45,689 nucleotides of DNA. Source: Paenilisteria rustica (GTDB lineage Bacteria > Bacillota > Bacilli > Lactobacillales > Listeriaceae). The translations under genes and the position numbers were made by a program. Location of the stretch: assembly GCF_013820765.1 (NCBI RefSeq), contig NZ_JABJVM010000024.1, forward strand, positions 1-45,689, in the 5' to 3' direction. Of this stretch, positions 21,989-30,613 are shown in pieces; the stretch's first letter is position 1, and the number at the start of each line of letters is the position of its first letter. The notes under the pieces are model-generated. The model had not been told where the DNA came from. It was given only the letters and a program-made list of their open reading frames with translations, and made no database searches.

Positions 21989-23248
21989 TTATACCTCCTT
22001 CTTTCTTAAAGTGGCGCCTTGGGTTGTATGAATATTATTTACGGCATCACCAATTGCATGGAATTCAACCGTGACCTTTTTTTCGTCAACAATTTCTGTC
22101 AACCAAGTCTGGAATTCTGTAGTACTCATTTCCCAATCATGGTCGTCATGTCGGAAGCCTTCCAAACCGTAAAACGTGTTGAACTCGCTGTTTGGAGTTG
22201 TGATAATGAATGTATCAAAATCAATATGCTGCATGATTTTTCGAATGAGTTTTTTCGCCATGTTAGTAGGCATGTGTTCAATAACTTCCGTTAGAATCAC
22301 GTCGACTTTTTCAGCTGGGCTATTTTCTAAGAATAATTCCAGTGAGGAGTAGGTGATAATATTGTCGATCTCTTTTCTCGCAGCTTTCTTGTTTGTAATG
22401 AGCAGCATCTCAGGATCAATATCAATCGCATAATAATCGAGCTTTGTTTTCTCAGCAAAGGGGATAGCGTAAAATCCTTCGCCGCAACCTATGTCTACAA
22501 TGACTTTGTCGAAAGAGAGCTGATTCGCAATGAAATTCCGTCTTTGAAGGGCAGTGCCACCGAAATCAAACTGGATATCATAGCGATTCGTTGTTTCTAA
22601 TTCCTCTTTGAACTGATTGAATAATTTTCGCGTTGTTAGGAAATTGTGAACGAAAAGATTACGAATATAGAAAGGCGGATCAGTTATTTGGATGCTTTTA
22701 ATGTATTTGCGCAGTAAATCATCGGTTATATCTAGGTGTTCTTGACTGAAACCAGCGAAAAATAGGCAAAACAGGTTCGAAACATGGATTAAATCATAGA
22801 GACTAGACTTGGTGGAAATCGTCACGGCCCAGTTTTTATCAGAAAGATGCTCAACTTCGAAGGTATAGTCTGGCATGTACTTTTGAAAGAATTCGACATA
22901 GTGAATCCGGCGAATATAGAGCATATTAATATGAAATTGGTGCGTAAATCCAGGCAAGTCACGCGAGTCGGGTTCCTTTAATGAAAAGAATTCGCCAAGT
23001 GCATTTAATGGGAAGATATTCGAATTATAACGAGATAGATTCAGGTATTCAAAATTTTCCTCGCGATATTTTTTATAGGATATCTCATTATCAGCATCTT
23101 TGAAATAAACATTGTAAGTATCGGGCGCGGAATACCAGCCATGTGCGATACCTTTACGCATTTGCCGGAGCATCATGCCTGACTCGGGATTCTTCTTAAT
23201 AAGGAAAGAAAAATCAGGGTTGGTCGATGTTACTTGAATAATTGCCAT
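21989..23248 (-). CDS. hen1: 3'-terminal RNA ribose 2'-O-methyltransferase Hen1
   Basis: Bacterial Hen1 methylates the 2'-OH at the 3' end of broken RNA before Pnkp seals it, which protects the site from being cut again. The 419-residue protein has the Hen1-specific N-terminal half (about 1-230) and a C-terminal methyltransferase with SAM motif VDIGCGEGFYAIPF and the metal-binding ExxEH in LTEVIEHM, followed by TTPNSEFN. An AAAGGAGC ribosome site precedes the ATG. It is the first gene of the pair. Its upstream DNA carries a perfect parS 29 bp away and then a structured repeat. Confidence 0.93.
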   Translation of the reverse strand: MAIIQVTSTNPDFSFLIKKNPESGMMLRQMRKGIAHGWYSAPDTYNVYFKDADNEISYKKYREENFEYLNLSRYNSNIFPLNALGEFFSLKEPDSRDLPGFTHQFHINMLYIRRIHYVEFFQKYMPDYTFEVEHLSDKNWAVTISTKSSLYDLIHVSNLFCLFFAGFSQEHLDITDDLLRKYIKSIQITDPPFYIRNLFVHNFLTTRKLFNQFKEELETTNRYDIQFDFGGTALQRRNFIANQLSFDKVIVDIGCGEGFYAIPFAEKTKLDYYAIDIDPEMLLITNKKAARKEIDNIITYSSLELFLENSPAEKVDVILTEVIEHMPTNMAKKLIRKIMQHIDFDTFIITTPNSEFNTFYGLEGFRHDDHDWEMSTTEFQTWLTEIVDEKKVTVEFHAIGDAVNNIHTTQGATLRKKEV

Positions 23249-23274
23249 GTTATTGCTCCTTTACTGTAGGTTAA

Positions 23275-23294
23275 GATGTTTCACGTGAAACATC
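23275..23294. promoter_or_regulatory. parS site (perfect, extended palindrome)
   Basis: The 16-bp consensus TGTTTCACGTGAAACA at 23277-23292 lies in a 20-bp perfect palindrome. It is immediately upstream of hen1 and touches the edge of repeat copy 2. Confidence 0.93.
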
Positions 23295-23553
23295 TCAGTG
23301 TGCCGACAAACAATCATTGTTGGGGGTGTTCGAAATAGAACGAGTTACACCCCCAATATGCAGGAGAACAAAGCTAACCTGTAATCCTTTACGTTAAAAG
23401 TTCCGTTCCAGCGCTCTTCTACACTGCGTTTCGCATAACTTCTCACATGGTCGGGGATGGTACTCCCTCCCTGTTTTCAGTCAATGTACTCGAGTATGCT
23501 CCGCTCTGGTACTCGCTTTTGCCTAGAAACTAAGCATTTGTCGACACGCTGAG
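23294..23553. repeat. structured repeat, copy 2 (upstream of hen1)
   Basis: It is the reverse-oriented relative of the element at 8177-8369. The end arms (23294-23313 and 23534-23553) pair with few mismatches, and the shared body is 23392-23557. This copy has an extra insert near its left end with a perfect 10-bp hairpin (TTGGGGGTGT at 23320-23329 with ACACCCCCAA at 23347-23356). No open frame of note is inside. The rest of the 23249-23786 gap holds parS on the left and the aquaporin promoter region on the right. Confidence 0.8.
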
Positions 23554-23698
23554 GTTTAGCGGAATGCCATGTAAAGCGTTATTTCTAAAGTCTTACATGA
23601 TTTTTTGCTAAATTTTAGCATTGTTAGAAATATATTATACAACATAACGTTAAGGTAAGCGCTTCTATTTGTCAATACCGTGAATTTTGTATCCAGTG

Positions 23699-23755
23699 TG
23701 TAAAATATTACATAAATAAAGGTTTACAATTTCATGATTTAGAGGTATATATAAT
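23699..23755 (+). promoter_or_regulatory. putative aqpZ promoter with upstream inverted repeat
   Basis: TTTACA (23723-23728), 17-bp spacer and TATATA (23746-23751) form a likely promoter. Just upstream TGTAA-N4-TTACA (23699-23712) is an inverted repeat that could bind a regulator. A cre-like core AAGCGCTT lies at 23657-23664. Confidence 0.45.
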
Positions 23756-23786
23756 AAGTATGCTATTTTCAAAAGGAGGAGAACAC

Positions 23787-24452
23787 ATGAGTAAGAAATT
23801 ATTTGCTGAATTCATCGGGACTTTTGTTTTGGTATTATTCGGTACAGGTACTGCTGTTTTAGGCGGGGGAATTGAAGGAATTGGAACGCTTGGAATCGCG
23901 ATGGCATTTGGTTTGTCAATCGTTGCGATGGCGTATAGCATTGGGACTATTTCTGGATGTCACGTAAATCCAGCTGTTTCCGTTGCGATGTTTTTAAACA
24001 AGAGAATTTCAGGTGGCGAATTAGTAGGATATGTTGTGGCGCAAGTGGCTGGGGCGATTGTTGGTTCCGTTACATTGCTTTCATTCTTAAATCTTTCTGA
24101 CATGTCTACTAAAAACTTAGGTCAAAATGGATTTGGCAATATCGGTGCAGGCGGCGCGTTCTTAGTAGAAGCAATTTTAACTTTCGTATTTGTTTTAGTT
24201 ATTATCGTCGTTACTGGTAAAAAAGGAAATCCTGCTTTTGCTGGTCTAGTTATCGGTTTGACTTTAGTTTTAATTCACTTATTAGGCATTCCGTTGACAG
24301 GAACTTCTGTTAACCCGGCTCGTAGTATCGGTCCAGCTCTATTTGCTGGCGGCGAAGCTTTATCTCAATTGTGGGTGTTCATTGTGGCGCCTATCGTTGG
24401 TGGTTTAGTGGCTGCGATTGTTGGTAAATTTGCTATGGATAGCGAAAAATAA
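23787..24452 (+). CDS. aqpZ: aquaporin (AqpZ-like water channel, MIP family)
   Basis: MIP channels let water or small solutes cross the membrane. The 221-residue product has six membrane spans and two NPA loops, GCHVNPAVS and TSVNPARS. The His in VLIHLLGIPLTGT and the Arg after the second NPA match the narrow filter of water-selective AqpZ rather than GlpF, where the His is replaced. The start is the ATG with an AAAGGAGGAG site; an earlier ATG nine codons upstream precedes that ribosome site. It is monocistronic, with its own terminator. Confidence 0.9.
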   Translation: MSKKLFAEFIGTFVLVLFGTGTAVLGGGIEGIGTLGIAMAFGLSIVAMAYSIGTISGCHVNPAVSVAMFLNKRISGGELVGYVVAQVAGAIVGSVTLLSFLNLSDMSTKNLGQNGFGNIGAGGAFLVEAILTFVFVLVIIVVTGKKGNPAFAGLVIGLTLVLIHLLGIPLTGTSVNPARSIGPALFAGGEALSQLWVFIVAPIVGGLVAAIVGKFAMDSEK

Positions 24453-24464
24453 GAAGTATTCCTG

Positions 24465-24505
24465 AGATATGATGGTGGCGATTTGCTGTCATCATATCTT
24501 TTTTT
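24465..24505 (+). terminator. Rho-independent terminator of aqpZ
   Basis: AGATATGATG and CATCATATCT form a perfect 10-bp stem with a 15-nt loop, followed by seven T. Confidence 0.92.
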
Positions 24506-24530
24506 ATGATATAGTTGTCATGACAATTAT
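24505..24530 (+). promoter_or_regulatory. putative MarR operator overlapping the marR-MFS promoter
   Basis: TTGTCATGACAA (24515-24526) is a perfect 12-bp palindrome in a 20-bp partial one (24511-24530). A possible -10 TATGAT is at 24505-24510, so a bound dimer would cover the transcription start. Autorepression by the MarR protein is inferred. Confidence 0.6.
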
Positions 24531-24551
24531 TTTAAAAAGAGGTGAATGGGG

Positions 24552-24974
24552 ATGCGGGATTTTTATGATGATGTGACATTTCGGACCAATGTAGTGGCGA
24601 GAAAAGCGAGTCTTGGTTTGCAGCACGGGTTAGAGCGATTCGATGTAACGCCAGAGCAGTGGTCGGTTTTGAATGTGGTGGATCAAAAAGCGCCAATTTC
24701 GCAGCGTCATGTGGCGGAGTTGGTGGAGAAGGATGCGCCGACCGTGAATCGAATTATCGATGTGCTCGTTCGGAAAAATTTGCTTGAAAAAGCGGTCGAT
24801 GAGAAGGATCGGCGGATTACATTGTTGTCGTTATCTATGGAAGGAAAGCAGAACGTGCAACTGATTCGGAACGTGGTGGAGGAGACGTGTTCGCATTTTT
24901 ACCTAGGAATATCGGATGCAGAACTTAACGCGTATTTAGATGTTTTAGCACGGATTGAAAATAATTTAGAGTGA
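24552..24974 (+). CDS. MarR family transcriptional regulator
   Basis: The 140-residue protein has the winged helix-turn-helix of MarR: TPEQWSVLNVVDQKAPISQ, then VAELVEKDAPTVNRIIDVLVRKNLL as recognition helix, and the wing DEKDRRITLLSLS. MarR dimers usually repress a neighbouring efflux gene and let go when a ligand binds. The second ATG (24552) is chosen because AGAGGTG lies 7 nt upstream; an ATG two codons earlier is too near that site. It overlaps or abuts the MFS gene that follows, which is likely its target. Confidence 0.9.
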   Translation: MRDFYDDVTFRTNVVARKASLGLQHGLERFDVTPEQWSVLNVVDQKAPISQRHVAELVEKDAPTVNRIIDVLVRKNLLEKAVDEKDRRITLLSLSMEGKQNVQLIRNVVEETCSHFYLGISDAELNAYLDVLARIENNLE

Positions 24975-24985
24975 GAAGGGATTTT

Positions 24986-26134
24986 TTGAAGGCGAAGTTG
25001 TGGACGAAGGATTATGTGATATTGTTGATTTCGAGTTTGTTTTTATATATTGGATTCCAGATTTTTATGCCAACTTTACCGGCGCAAATTATTAAATTAG
25101 GCGGTACGGAAACCCAGGCGAGTTTGGCGGTAGGCTTATTTTCGTTGGTAGCTTTATTTATGCGAGTCATTGCAGGAGGGCTAAATGATCGCTTTGGTGC
25201 GAAAATCATGATTTTGGTCGGCTTTTTTGTATTGATTGCGGTTACGGTGAATTTCTATTGGTCAACGGTTGTGTCGGCTTTGCTTGTGTTGCGATTATTT
25301 CATGGTGTTGGTTGGGGAATCACGACGACTTCGATTGCGACGGGGGTTTCAACGCTCGTGCCGCCGAATCGGACGGGGGAAGGTATCGGTTTTTATGGAT
25401 TGACAACGGCGCTTGGGATGTCGCTGGCACCGATTATAGCGATTATTTTGATGAACCAGTTTTCGTTTAATTTTCTGATTGGATTCTCGATTGTGTTGAT
25501 GGTTTTGGTTTTTCTGTTGGTGACGCGGTTGAAAATACCAAAACAGGAGATTGTCGTGAAGCATAAGATGCAGTTGTTTGATAAGGGGGCGTTGTTGCCG
25601 GCGCTATTATGCATGTTGATGGCTTTTCCATTGGGCGGAATTCAAACGTTTATGATGATTTACGGATTGGAATTACATGTGCGGATGGTCTGGATTTTCT
25701 TTGTTGGGCAAGCGATTATGGTCTTGGTGAGCCGTGTTTTTGCAGGACGATTGTATGATTTGAAGGGACATCGGGTGGTGATTCTGCCGGGAATCGTGTT
25801 GATGGGCATCGGATTGTGGCTCTTATCACTGGCGACGGGAGCTTGGAGTTTATTTGGATCTTCGTTGTTTTTCGGGCTCGGCTACGGAATGGTGCAGCCT
25901 TCTTTGCAAGCTTTGGCAGTGGATCGTGCGGCCCCTGACAAAAAGGGAATCGCGAATGGGACGTTCTTGTCGGGGATGGATGTCGGGATGGCACTTGGGA
26001 GTTTCGGGCTGAGCTTTATCGCGGCACATTATAATTATGCGATGATGTATCGTTGGTCGATTGTTACGCTAGTGATTTTTCTGGTGATTTATTTGCTTGT
26101 TTTTCGGACGAAGCGATTATTACCCGGGAAATAA
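24986..26134 (+). CDS. MFS transporter (putative drug efflux)
   Basis: The membrane protein has about 12 spans (382 residues from this start) and the MFS loop 2-3 signature in GGLNDRFGAKIMIL (related to motif A), with GRLYDLKGHRV as its partner in the second half. The start is uncertain: a GTG at 24971 overlaps the marR stop (GTGA) but has no ribosome site, while the TTG at 24986 has AGAAGGG 5 nt upstream, so the latter is preferred. Pairing with marR suggests inducible efflux; the substrate is unknown. A Noc-type palindrome overlaps its 3' end. Confidence 0.87.
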   Translation: MKAKLWTKDYVILLISSLFLYIGFQIFMPTLPAQIIKLGGTETQASLAVGLFSLVALFMRVIAGGLNDRFGAKIMILVGFFVLIAVTVNFYWSTVVSALLVLRLFHGVGWGITTTSIATGVSTLVPPNRTGEGIGFYGLTTALGMSLAPIIAIILMNQFSFNFLIGFSIVLMVLVFLLVTRLKIPKQEIVVKHKMQLFDKGALLPALLCMLMAFPLGGIQTFMMIYGLELHVRMVWIFFVGQAIMVLVSRVFAGRLYDLKGHRVVILPGIVLMGIGLWLLSLATGAWSLFGSSLFFGLGYGMVQPSLQALAVDRAAPDKKGIANGTFLSGMDVGMALGSFGLSFIAAHYNYAMMYRWSIVTLVIFLVIYLLVFRTKRLLPGK

Positions 26135-26135
26135 T
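26116..26135. promoter_or_regulatory. Noc-binding-like site at the end of the MFS gene
   Basis: ATTATTACCCGGGAAATAAT is a 20-bp palindrome with one mismatched pair; the core 26119-26132 differs from ATTTCCCGGGAAAT at one base. It overlaps the MFS stop codon. Confidence 0.65.
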
Positions 26136-26485
26136 GTGGGGATTGGCTTTTCGTAAAAAGTTTTTAAAAAGAATGCTGGAAAGTCAGTCTCAAGGTTTTT
26201 AGCCAAATGGGGACGCTTTCTTGGTGTTTTTAAATAAAAACCCGCAGAATAAGTTCAATTTGTCTGAAAATATTCGTATTTTCTGATATAATATATCCAA
26301 GTGTTAGGAGTAAGTATTCTTTCTTGGGTTTGATTAAACTGTAAATGGGAATGAGATACATATGTGAACTCCAAAATAGGCTTTTCGCGATACTTGTAAT
26401 GCTTGTCACAGTTTTTGTATTAAGACCAGATGTGAGAAATCGAAGTTGTAGGTTGGAAATACGATTGGAACAGGAGAGATGTTGT
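26135..26485 (+). promoter_or_regulatory. serC upstream region with extended -10 promoter
   Basis: TGATATAAT (TATAAT at 26287-26292) is a strong extended -10 element. It would give a leader of roughly 190 nt before the serC GTG. The leader has no T-box sequence or other riboswitch that I recognise. An ATG at 26345 is in frame with serC but has no ribosome site, so a 47-residue extension is not believed. A weak hairpin near 26230-26250 could end MFS transcription. Confidence 0.5.
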
Positions 26486-27574
26486 GTGGAAAGAGCGTAT
26501 AATTTTTCAGCAGGACCTGCGATTTTGCCCGTACCAGTTTTAGAAAAGGTGCAGAAGGAGCTACTATCGTACAAAGGTTCAGGAATGTCAGTAATGGAAT
26601 TAAGTCATCGATCGGATTTATTTGAGGAGATTCTTGGGGAAGCGGAATTGCTATTGCGTGAATTAATGCACATTCCCGAAAATTACAAAATTTTATTCTT
26701 ACAAGGTGGGGCGAGTCTGCAATTCACGATGGTGCCGATGAATTTGATGGCTGGCAAGAAAGCCTACTTTGTGAATACTGGCTCGTGGTCTGAAAAAGCG
26801 ATGGAGGAAGCGGCAAAAATTGGCGATATTGAAGTGCTGGCGTCGTCAAAAGATAAGAATTTCAGTTATATTCCAGAGATACCGCGGGTGCCTTCCGATG
26901 CGGCTTATTTGCATATTACGACGAATAATACGATTGAAGGTACGGCGATTTTCACACCTCCTGAAACTGGTGAAGTGCCGCTTGTTGCGGATATGTCTTC
27001 CAATATTTTGTCGAGTGTGTACGATGTGAGCAAATTTGGTTTGATTTATGCGGGGGCTCAGAAAAACATTGGTCCTGCTGGTCTCACGATCGTTATTGTT
27101 CGAGAGGATTTGATTGGAAATGTAGCTGGTTTGCCGGCAATGCTGGATTACGAGGTGCAGGCGAAGAACGGTTCGATGTACAATACGCCAGCAACTTTTG
27201 CGATTTATGTGTCGAAGCTGGTTTTTGAATGGATCAAGGAGCAAGGCGGTGTGGCGGGAATCGAGGCGTTAAATAGGAAGAAAGCTGGACTTTTATATGA
27301 TTATTTGGACGCGTCTTCGATGTTTTCGTCTCCTGTGAACAAGGAGGATCGGTCGCTTACGAATGTGCCGTTTGTGACGGGTTCACCTGAGTTGGATGCG
27401 TTATTTATTAAGGAGGCGGGGGAACTTCATTTTGAGAATTTGAAGGGACATCGCTCGGTTGGTGGTATGCGTGCAAGTATCTACAATGCTTTTCCGTACG
27501 AGGGTGTCGAAGCGTTGACTGCTCTGATGGAAAAATTTGTAGCGACTCATAAAGGGGGAGAAATACATGTTTAA
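26486..27574 (+). CDS. serC: phosphoserine aminotransferase
   Basis: SerC is the PLP enzyme that turns 3-phosphohydroxypyruvate into phosphoserine in serine synthesis. The product starts at GTG with [12 protein letters not shown], the classic SerC N terminus, and is 362 residues. GQGGASLQF-like phosphate binding ([15 protein letters not shown]) and the Schiff-base lysine in [12 protein letters not shown] are present, and [13 protein letters not shown] is near the C terminus. A GGAGAG site lies 8 nt before the start. The last 8 bp overlap serA, so the two are coupled. Confidence 0.95.
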   Translation: MERAYNFSAGPAILPVPVLEKVQKELLSYKGSGMSVMELSHRSDLFEEILGEAELLLRELMHIPENYKILFLQGGASLQFTMVPMNLMAGKKAYFVNTGSWSEKAMEEAAKIGDIEVLASSKDKNFSYIPEIPRVPSDAAYLHITTNNTIEGTAIFTPPETGEVPLVADMSSNILSSVYDVSKFGLIYAGAQKNIGPAGLTIVIVREDLIGNVAGLPAMLDYEVQAKNGSMYNTPATFAIYVSKLVFEWIKEQGGVAGIEALNRKKAGLLYDYLDASSMFSSPVNKEDRSLTNVPFVTGSPELDALFIKEAGELHFENLKGHRSVGGMRASIYNAFPYEGVEALTALMEKFVATHKGGEIHV

Positions 27575-28754
27575 TATTCAGACTTTCAATGCGATTGCTA
27601 AAGAAGGATTACGTAAGTTCGATGTGGAGAAATATTTGATTGACGGGAATCAGGCGCCGGATGGTATTTTACTGCGAAGTTATGACCTGCACGATTTTGA
27701 GTTCCCTGACAGTGTGAAAGCTGTTGCTAGAGCTGGTGCGGGGGTGAATAATATTCCTGTGGAGGCTTGTGCTGATAAGGGAATCGTAGTTTTTAATACG
27801 CCCGGTGCGAATGCGAACGCAGTGAAAGAACTGGTATTAGCGAGTTTATTTATGGGTGCGCGGCCAATTTTGGAAGGCTCGGAATGGGTCAAGACGCTTG
27901 ATGGCAGCGATATCGGGAAAAAAGTCGAAGCTGGGAAGAAGAAATTTGCGGGCACGGAGCTTGCTGGAAAACGACTTGGTATCATTGGACTCGGTGCGAT
28001 TGGTGCGCTTGTGGCAAATGATGCGTTGGCGCTCGGTATGGACGTTGTCGGTTATGATCCGTATGTTTCGGTGGATACGGCGTGGCGGATTTCGAAAGAA
28101 GTGGAACGCGCGATGACGATTGAGGAAGTTTTGGCGACGTGTGATTATTTGACGGTGCATGTGCCGCTGAAGGATAATACGGCTGGAATGTTCAATCGGG
28201 AAACGTTGCAATTGCTGAAACCTGACGCTGTTTTGCTTAACTTTTCACGTGGGGAATTGGTGGAGGAAGGTGCGATGGTTGAGGCGCTGAATGCTGGTCA
28301 ATTACGCATGTACATCACGGATTTTGCGACGGAAGCGTTTGTGAAGCATCCGCAAGTGGAAGTATTGCCGCATCTGGGGGCTTCGACGGAAGAAGCGGAA
28401 ACCAATTGTGCTAAAATGGCGGCGAAGGAACTGGCTTACTTTTTAGAGACGGGTAGTATTAAAAATTCGGTGAACTATCCGAATGTGGACATGCCTTACA
28501 ATGGACATCCGCGTTTGGGGGTATTTCATCATAATGTGCCGAACATGGTTGGGCAGGTCACGACGGAACTTGCGAACGGGTCGATTAATATTTTGGATAT
28601 GACGAACCGCAGTAAGGGCGATTATGCGTATACGCTGATTGATATGGAAAAAGGCGCGCAAGGTAATTTATCGCTCGTTGTGGACCGTTTGAACGCGATT
28701 CCTGGTGTGATTCGGGTGCGCGCGATTGAACCTGCTGGTGTGACGGCTTATTAA
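27567..28754 (+). CDS. serA: D-3-phosphoglycerate dehydrogenase
   Basis: SerA oxidises 3-phosphoglycerate with NAD+, the first step of serine synthesis. The 395-residue protein has the Rossmann motif [21 protein letters not shown], a catalytic Arg in FSRGELV and the catalytic His in [12 protein letters not shown], followed by a C-terminal ACT-like domain (about residue 315 on). This is the short type without the extra middle domain of the long SerA form. AAAGGGGGAG precedes the ATG, inside the serC end. A terminator-like hairpin follows, then the DUF1015 gene. Confidence 0.95.
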   Translation: MFNIQTFNAIAKEGLRKFDVEKYLIDGNQAPDGILLRSYDLHDFEFPDSVKAVARAGAGVNNIPVEACADKGIVVFNTPGANANAVKELVLASLFMGARPILEGSEWVKTLDGSDIGKKVEAGKKKFAGTELAGKRLGIIGLGAIGALVANDALALGMDVVGYDPYVSVDTAWRISKEVERAMTIEEVLATCDYLTVHVPLKDNTAGMFNRETLQLLKPDAVLLNFSRGELVEEGAMVEALNAGQLRMYITDFATEAFVKHPQVEVLPHLGASTEEAETNCAKMAAKELAYFLETGSIKNSVNYPNVDMPYNGHPRLGVFHHNVPNMVGQVTTELANGSINILDMTNRSKGDYAYTLIDMEKGAQGNLSLVVDRLNAIPGVIRVRAIEPAGVTAY

Positions 28755-28765
28755 GTATAAAAATG

Positions 28766-28801
28766 AATAGCTGCGATGGATTTTCTGTCGTGGCTATTTT
28801 T
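28766..28801 (+). terminator. terminator or attenuating hairpin after serA
   Basis: AATAGC and GCTATT pair, with CGA/TCG continuing the stem past a mismatch, and TTTTTA follows. It lies between serA and the DUF1015 gene and may lower expression of the latter. Confidence 0.6.
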
Positions 28802-28824
28802 ATAATAATGAGGAGGGATTTTTT

Positions 28825-30066
28825 GTGGTAAAGATTAGAGCTTTTAAGGGAATTAGACCGAGTGCGAAAGAGGCGGTTTATGTGGCTTCGTTGCCGTATG
28901 ATGTGTTGAGTACGGAGGAGGCGCGGAAATTGGGCGTTTCGAACCCGATGTCGTTTTTACATATTGATAAGGCGGAGATTGATTTGTCCGCTGATGTGTC
29001 GCCGTATGATGACTCGGTGTATAGGAAGGCTACGTCGAATTTGGCGGAGTTTCAGGAGAAGGGCTGGCTTGCGAAGGATGCGAAGCCGGAGTTGTATTTG
29101 TATCAATTGGTGATGAACGGGCGGCCGCAGACGGGGCTTGTGACGTGTACGGCGATTGATGATTATGTGAGTGGCGCGATTAAGAAACATGAGTTGACGC
29201 GTGAGGAGAAGGAGCTGGATCGGATTCGCCACGTGGATGTGACGGATGCGAATACGAGCCCGATTTTCTTGACGTATCGTTCGGATGAATTGGTGAATGA
29301 GGTTGTGGACGCTTGGATTGGTAGTCATAAGCCGGTCTACGATTTTGAGAGCTTTCATGGCGTGAAGCATCGGATTTGGACGGTGGATGACGCGGATGTG
29401 GTGCGCGTGCTTACGGAGGCCTTTGAGGCAATTCCAGCGCTTTATATTGCGGACGGACATCATCGCACAGAATCGGCGGTTAAAGTCGGTCTGAAGCGTC
29501 GGGAGGAGTTTCCGGATGCTGGCGCGGACGCGGAGTTTAATTTCTTCTTATCTGTGTTATTCCCGCAAGATCAGCTGGAGATTCTGGACTATAATAGGGT
29601 CGTTGATGTTCCAATCGCAGCGGATTTCTTAGATCAAGTTGCTTTAAAATTTGATATAGAGAAAGTCGGAAAAGAGGAGTATAAACCGGCGGCGCCGAAT
29701 ACGTTTGGAATGTATTTGGACGGTTCATGGTACGGTTTGAAAGTGAAACCTGAGTTCGCCGGTGATGGCGTTATTGCGAGCCTTGATGTGTCTATTTTGG
29801 CGGATCAGGTACTTACACCGTTGTTCGGGATTGAGGATATCAGACGCGATGACCGGATTAATTTTGTTGGTGGGATTCGTGGGCTTGTGGAGTTGGAGCA
29901 GCTTGTGGATGCTGGGAAATACACGATTGCATTCTCGATGTATCCGCCGACGATGGATAATTTGCTGGATGTGGCAGATGCTGGCGAGATTATGCCTCCG
30001 AAATCGACTTGGTTTGAGCCGAAGTTGTTGAGTGGATTGTTTGTGCATGATTTGGAGAGTAAGTAA
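28825..30066 (+). CDS. DUF1015 family protein, serine-operon associated
   Basis: The 413-residue protein begins VKIRAFKGIRPS and has SLPYDVLSTEEA and YIADGHHRTESA, hallmarks of DUF1015 (COG4198). It has no signal peptide or membrane segment. The family often follows serA/serC in Firmicutes, and I recall the same trio in L. monocytogenes. No serB phosphatase is in the operon, so a role in the phosphoserine-to-serine step or in its control is a fair guess, not shown. The start is GTG with GAGGAGGG 6 nt upstream. Confidence 0.87.
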   Translation: MVKIRAFKGIRPSAKEAVYVASLPYDVLSTEEARKLGVSNPMSFLHIDKAEIDLSADVSPYDDSVYRKATSNLAEFQEKGWLAKDAKPELYLYQLVMNGRPQTGLVTCTAIDDYVSGAIKKHELTREEKELDRIRHVDVTDANTSPIFLTYRSDELVNEVVDAWIGSHKPVYDFESFHGVKHRIWTVDDADVVRVLTEAFEAIPALYIADGHHRTESAVKVGLKRREEFPDAGADAEFNFFLSVLFPQDQLEILDYNRVVDVPIAADFLDQVALKFDIEKVGKEEYKPAAPNTFGMYLDGSWYGLKVKPEFAGDGVIASLDVSILADQVLTPLFGIEDIRRDDRINFVGGIRGLVELEQLVDAGKYTIAFSMYPPTMDNLLDVADAGEIMPPKSTWFEPKLLSGLFVHDLESK

Positions 30067-30082
30067 AGTTTCACGTGAAACA
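30067..30082. promoter_or_regulatory. parS-like site after the DUF1015 gene
   Basis: AGTTTCACGTGAAACA matches the consensus at 15 of 16 positions (first base differs). It starts right after the stop codon. Confidence 0.85.
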
Positions 30083-30105
30083 AACGATGAAATCATTCAC
30101 ATAGT

Positions 30106-30303
30106 TGAACCAATTTCATAACTCCGCTTTTGTTTTCAGAGGAATAATAACCCATTTCACTTCGAAATAGCGCAGGTAATGAGATTTGAAAACTCTACAT
30201 CAGTTATTTTATGGTATTTATATGAATGGCATGGGGAGGTAGCCTTTTTTAACGTTCTGAAAGTCACTGTGCCGCAACGCTTTTGAATTATGAAATTGGT
30301 TCA
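30106..30303. repeat. 198-bp non-coding element with 16-bp perfect inverted ends
   Basis: TGAACCAATTTCATAA (30106-30121) and its exact reverse complement (30288-30303) enclose 166 bp with no credible open frame. It looks like a small MITE or a remnant of an insertion sequence. No clear target duplication was seen. It fills much of the 30067-30613 gap; the rest is a parS site, a terminator and the leader of the WxL operon. Confidence 0.55.
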
Positions 30304-30325
30304 GTTTGATATAAATCTTAAAATT

Positions 30326-30371
30326 AAACATCTCTATGATATTAAAGTTATGTCATTTAGATGTTTTTTTA
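30326..30371 (+). terminator. Rho-independent terminator
   Basis: AAACATCT and AGATGTTT form an 8-bp stem with a 25-nt loop, followed by seven T. It probably ends the serine operon or a transcript of the element before it. Confidence 0.65.
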
Positions 30372-30613
30372 TTTTAATAATTTTTTAGTACACCGCGGTC
30401 ACAACGTTTTTGGCAAATAATGAATAGAATATGAAAAAAAATCTTAGAAATGGTTTAAATTAGTTGGTGAAGTGGTACCCATAATATTATAGGCAGTTTT
30501 GATAGTAGTAGGTGTGATTAAATGCAACAAGTTTAAAACATGAAGGGGTCTATGTGTGCGTTTTTAACATGTAGAGAATCAATACTTGTTTTGCGAGGGA
30601 GGTATAATAATCA

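Noticed and set aside
26345-26485. 47-codon in-frame extension of serC
   Set aside because: The upstream ATG has no ribosome site and the extra residues are unlike SerC; the GTG at 26486 gives the conserved N terminus.
26135-26485. T-box or serine riboswitch before serC
   Set aside because: The conserved T-box sequence and a terminator/antiterminator pair are not seen.
28230-28250. further parS sites at CACGTG cores (also near 3317, 9112, 15535, 29230)
   Set aside because: The arms outside CACGTG do not match the ParB consensus beyond a few bases.
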